From the NCBI GenBank assembly GCA_902766115.1, contig CACXCL010000034.1:1-12814 (forward strand): 12,814 nt of DNA. The letters are read 5' to 3'. The DNA is from an uncultured Ruminococcus sp. (GTDB lineage: Bacteria > Bacillota > Clostridia > Oscillospirales > CAG-272). A program made the position numbers and the translations under genes. Positions within the stretch are counted from its first letter, which is position 1; each line of letters begins with the position of its first letter. Positions 12,083-12,814 of this stretch are shown here, in pieces. The notes below the pieces were generated by a model. It was not told the origin of the DNA. It searched no databases and was given only the letters and a program-made list of their open reading frames with translations.

Positions 12083-12814
12083 ATGAATTGTCAAGTGAAG
12101 TGCAACAGATTTTGAATTGAATCATCAAACAAATCGACTGGTTTTTTGAAACCGAGCACCTTTTTGGGCCTGGCGTTGATCAACGCCAGGTTCTTTTTTA
12201 GCGTCGCGGGGTTCACTCTTGCGAGGTTTCTTCCCTTGGGATAGAATTCACGAAGTAATCCGTTCAGATTTTCATTAGTGCCTTTTTGCCAAGCGCAATA
12301 CGGATCGGCGAAATACATATTACAGTGCAGCTCATCCTCTATTCGCCTCCAATCCGAGAACTCGCTGCCGCGGTCGCACGTAATGCTTTTAACAGCTCCT
12401 TCGGGCAATTCTGATAACGCTTTAATCATGGCGTCAGCCATTGACTTTCCCGTCCTGTCAGGTATCTTAATTGCAATATAGTATCTTGTTTTTCTTTCTG
12501 CAAGGGTGGCGAAACATACTTTTGATTTGCCTTGACCGCTTAACACCGTATCAGCTTCCCAATGACCGAACTCCTGTCTTTTGTAGACGCTTTTGTCTCT
12601 TTTCCTGATCGACTTTCCCGTTGTAAACCTGCCCCCGTGTCCCAGCCGCTTCCTGGTCTTTCCTTTTCTCCGGAGGTTTTTCAGCGTCGATTTCAGATAC
12701 CCATCGTCTATCCAGCGATATATCGTTTTGAACGACGGCATCTTTAATTCGCACGGCGTCTTTGATATCTGCTCCGGAGACCACGTTTGTTGCAACTTCT
12801 CGTCTATGTAGTCC
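12083..12814 (-). mobile_element. IS30-family insertion sequence, one end only
   Basis: The transposase gene below defines the element. Its downstream end probably lies around 12083-12110, where the sequence TTGCACTTCACTTGACAATT (minus strand) overlaps the stop codon and has the look of a terminal inverted repeat. The matching end is outside the window, so neither the boundary nor a target duplication can be checked here. Confidence 0.6.
12091..12814 (-). CDS. IS30-family transposase, C-terminal two thirds
   Basis: The frame is open to the window end, where in-frame codons read DYIDEKLQQTWSPEQIS, so the start codon lies beyond 12814 and about 241 residues are visible. WSPEQIS and the following FKTIYRWID match the helix-turn-helix part of IS30 transposases. 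The catalytic core has GHWEADTVLSG (first Asp), ITCDRGSEFSDW (second Asp) and QKGTNENLNGLLREFYPKG (Glu). The second Asp and the Glu are separated by 33 residues, the DD(33)E spacing expected for IS30. The C-terminal part is intact, ending in NLLHFT and TGA at 12091-12093. No frameshift is seen, so the enzyme may be functional. No internal terminator was recognised on the minus strand after the gene. Confidence 0.93.
   Translation of the reverse strand, partial: DYIDEKLQQTWSPEQISKTPCELKMPSFKTIYRWIDDGYLKSTLKNLRRKGKTRKRLGHGGRFTTGKSIRKRDKSVYKRQEFGHWEADTVLSGQGKSKVCFATLAERKTRYYIAIKIPDRTGKSMADAMIKALSELPEGAVKSITCDRGSEFSDWRRIEDELHCNMYFADPYCAWQKGTNENLNGLLREFYPKGRNLARVNPATLKKNLALINARPKKVLGFKKPVDLFDDSIQNLLHFT

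Noticed and set aside
1..12814. tRNA or rRNA genes
   Set aside because: No T-loop GTTCRA plus acceptor-stem pairing or rRNA signature was noticed on either strand, although a covariance search was not possible here.

Overview
The window most resembles a chromosomal segment of a high-GC member of the class Clostridia, probably an uncultured gut or rumen lineage near the Oscillospiraceae. This is inferred from Mini-RNase III, an RlmB-type methyltransferase, a dTMP kinase with a clostridial-looking P-loop, S-layer homology (SLH) proteins, Shine-Dalgarno sites of the GGAGG type and terminators with an A/T core. No rRNA, tRNA or marker gene fixes the taxonomy.

Layout. (1) 1-747: the C-terminal part of a stomatin/SPFH protein with its terminator, then a good promoter driving a 45-residue remnant of an SLH protein. 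(2) About 748-5650: a visibly AT-richer stretch that looks acquired. It holds a three-gene operon on the minus strand, with promoter at 5155-5183 and terminator at 961-997. The genes are an SLH-anchored metzincin-type zinc protease, a lipoprotein, and an SLH protein. The last two share an unrecognised domain of about 200 residues and look like a tandem duplication. (3) 5735-7731: a GC-rich minus-strand operon in the order tmk, mrnC, a MIF-like tautomerase and a flavin reductase, with a promoter at 7764-7792. (4) 7950-11324: divergent plus-strand rlmB, followed 36 bases later by a gene for an 856-residue membrane protein. (5) 11325-12090: a gene-free tract packed with hairpins. It includes six stem-loops in a row and two copies of a roughly 75-base element with two hairpins each. 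(6) 12091-12814: the 3' part of an IS30-family transposase gene that runs off the window.

The most unusual item is the 856-residue protein. Its membrane helices fall in the 4+2+2 order of heavy-metal (P1B) P-type ATPases, and its large cytoplasmic region can be followed through the P and N domains. The aspartate of the DKTGT phosphorylation motif is kept, but the rest reads DDDNI. The TGE, TGD and GDGxND motifs are lost, and a long acidic repeat-rich N-terminus has been added. It looks like a catalytically dead or repurposed P-type ATPase, encoded just downstream of an rRNA methyltransferase.

The second point of interest is the SLH operon, in which a wall-bound protease is co-expressed with two proteins carrying the same novel domain, one anchored to the membrane by lipid and one to the wall by SLH. 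Functions in these two regions are inferred from motifs and context only.
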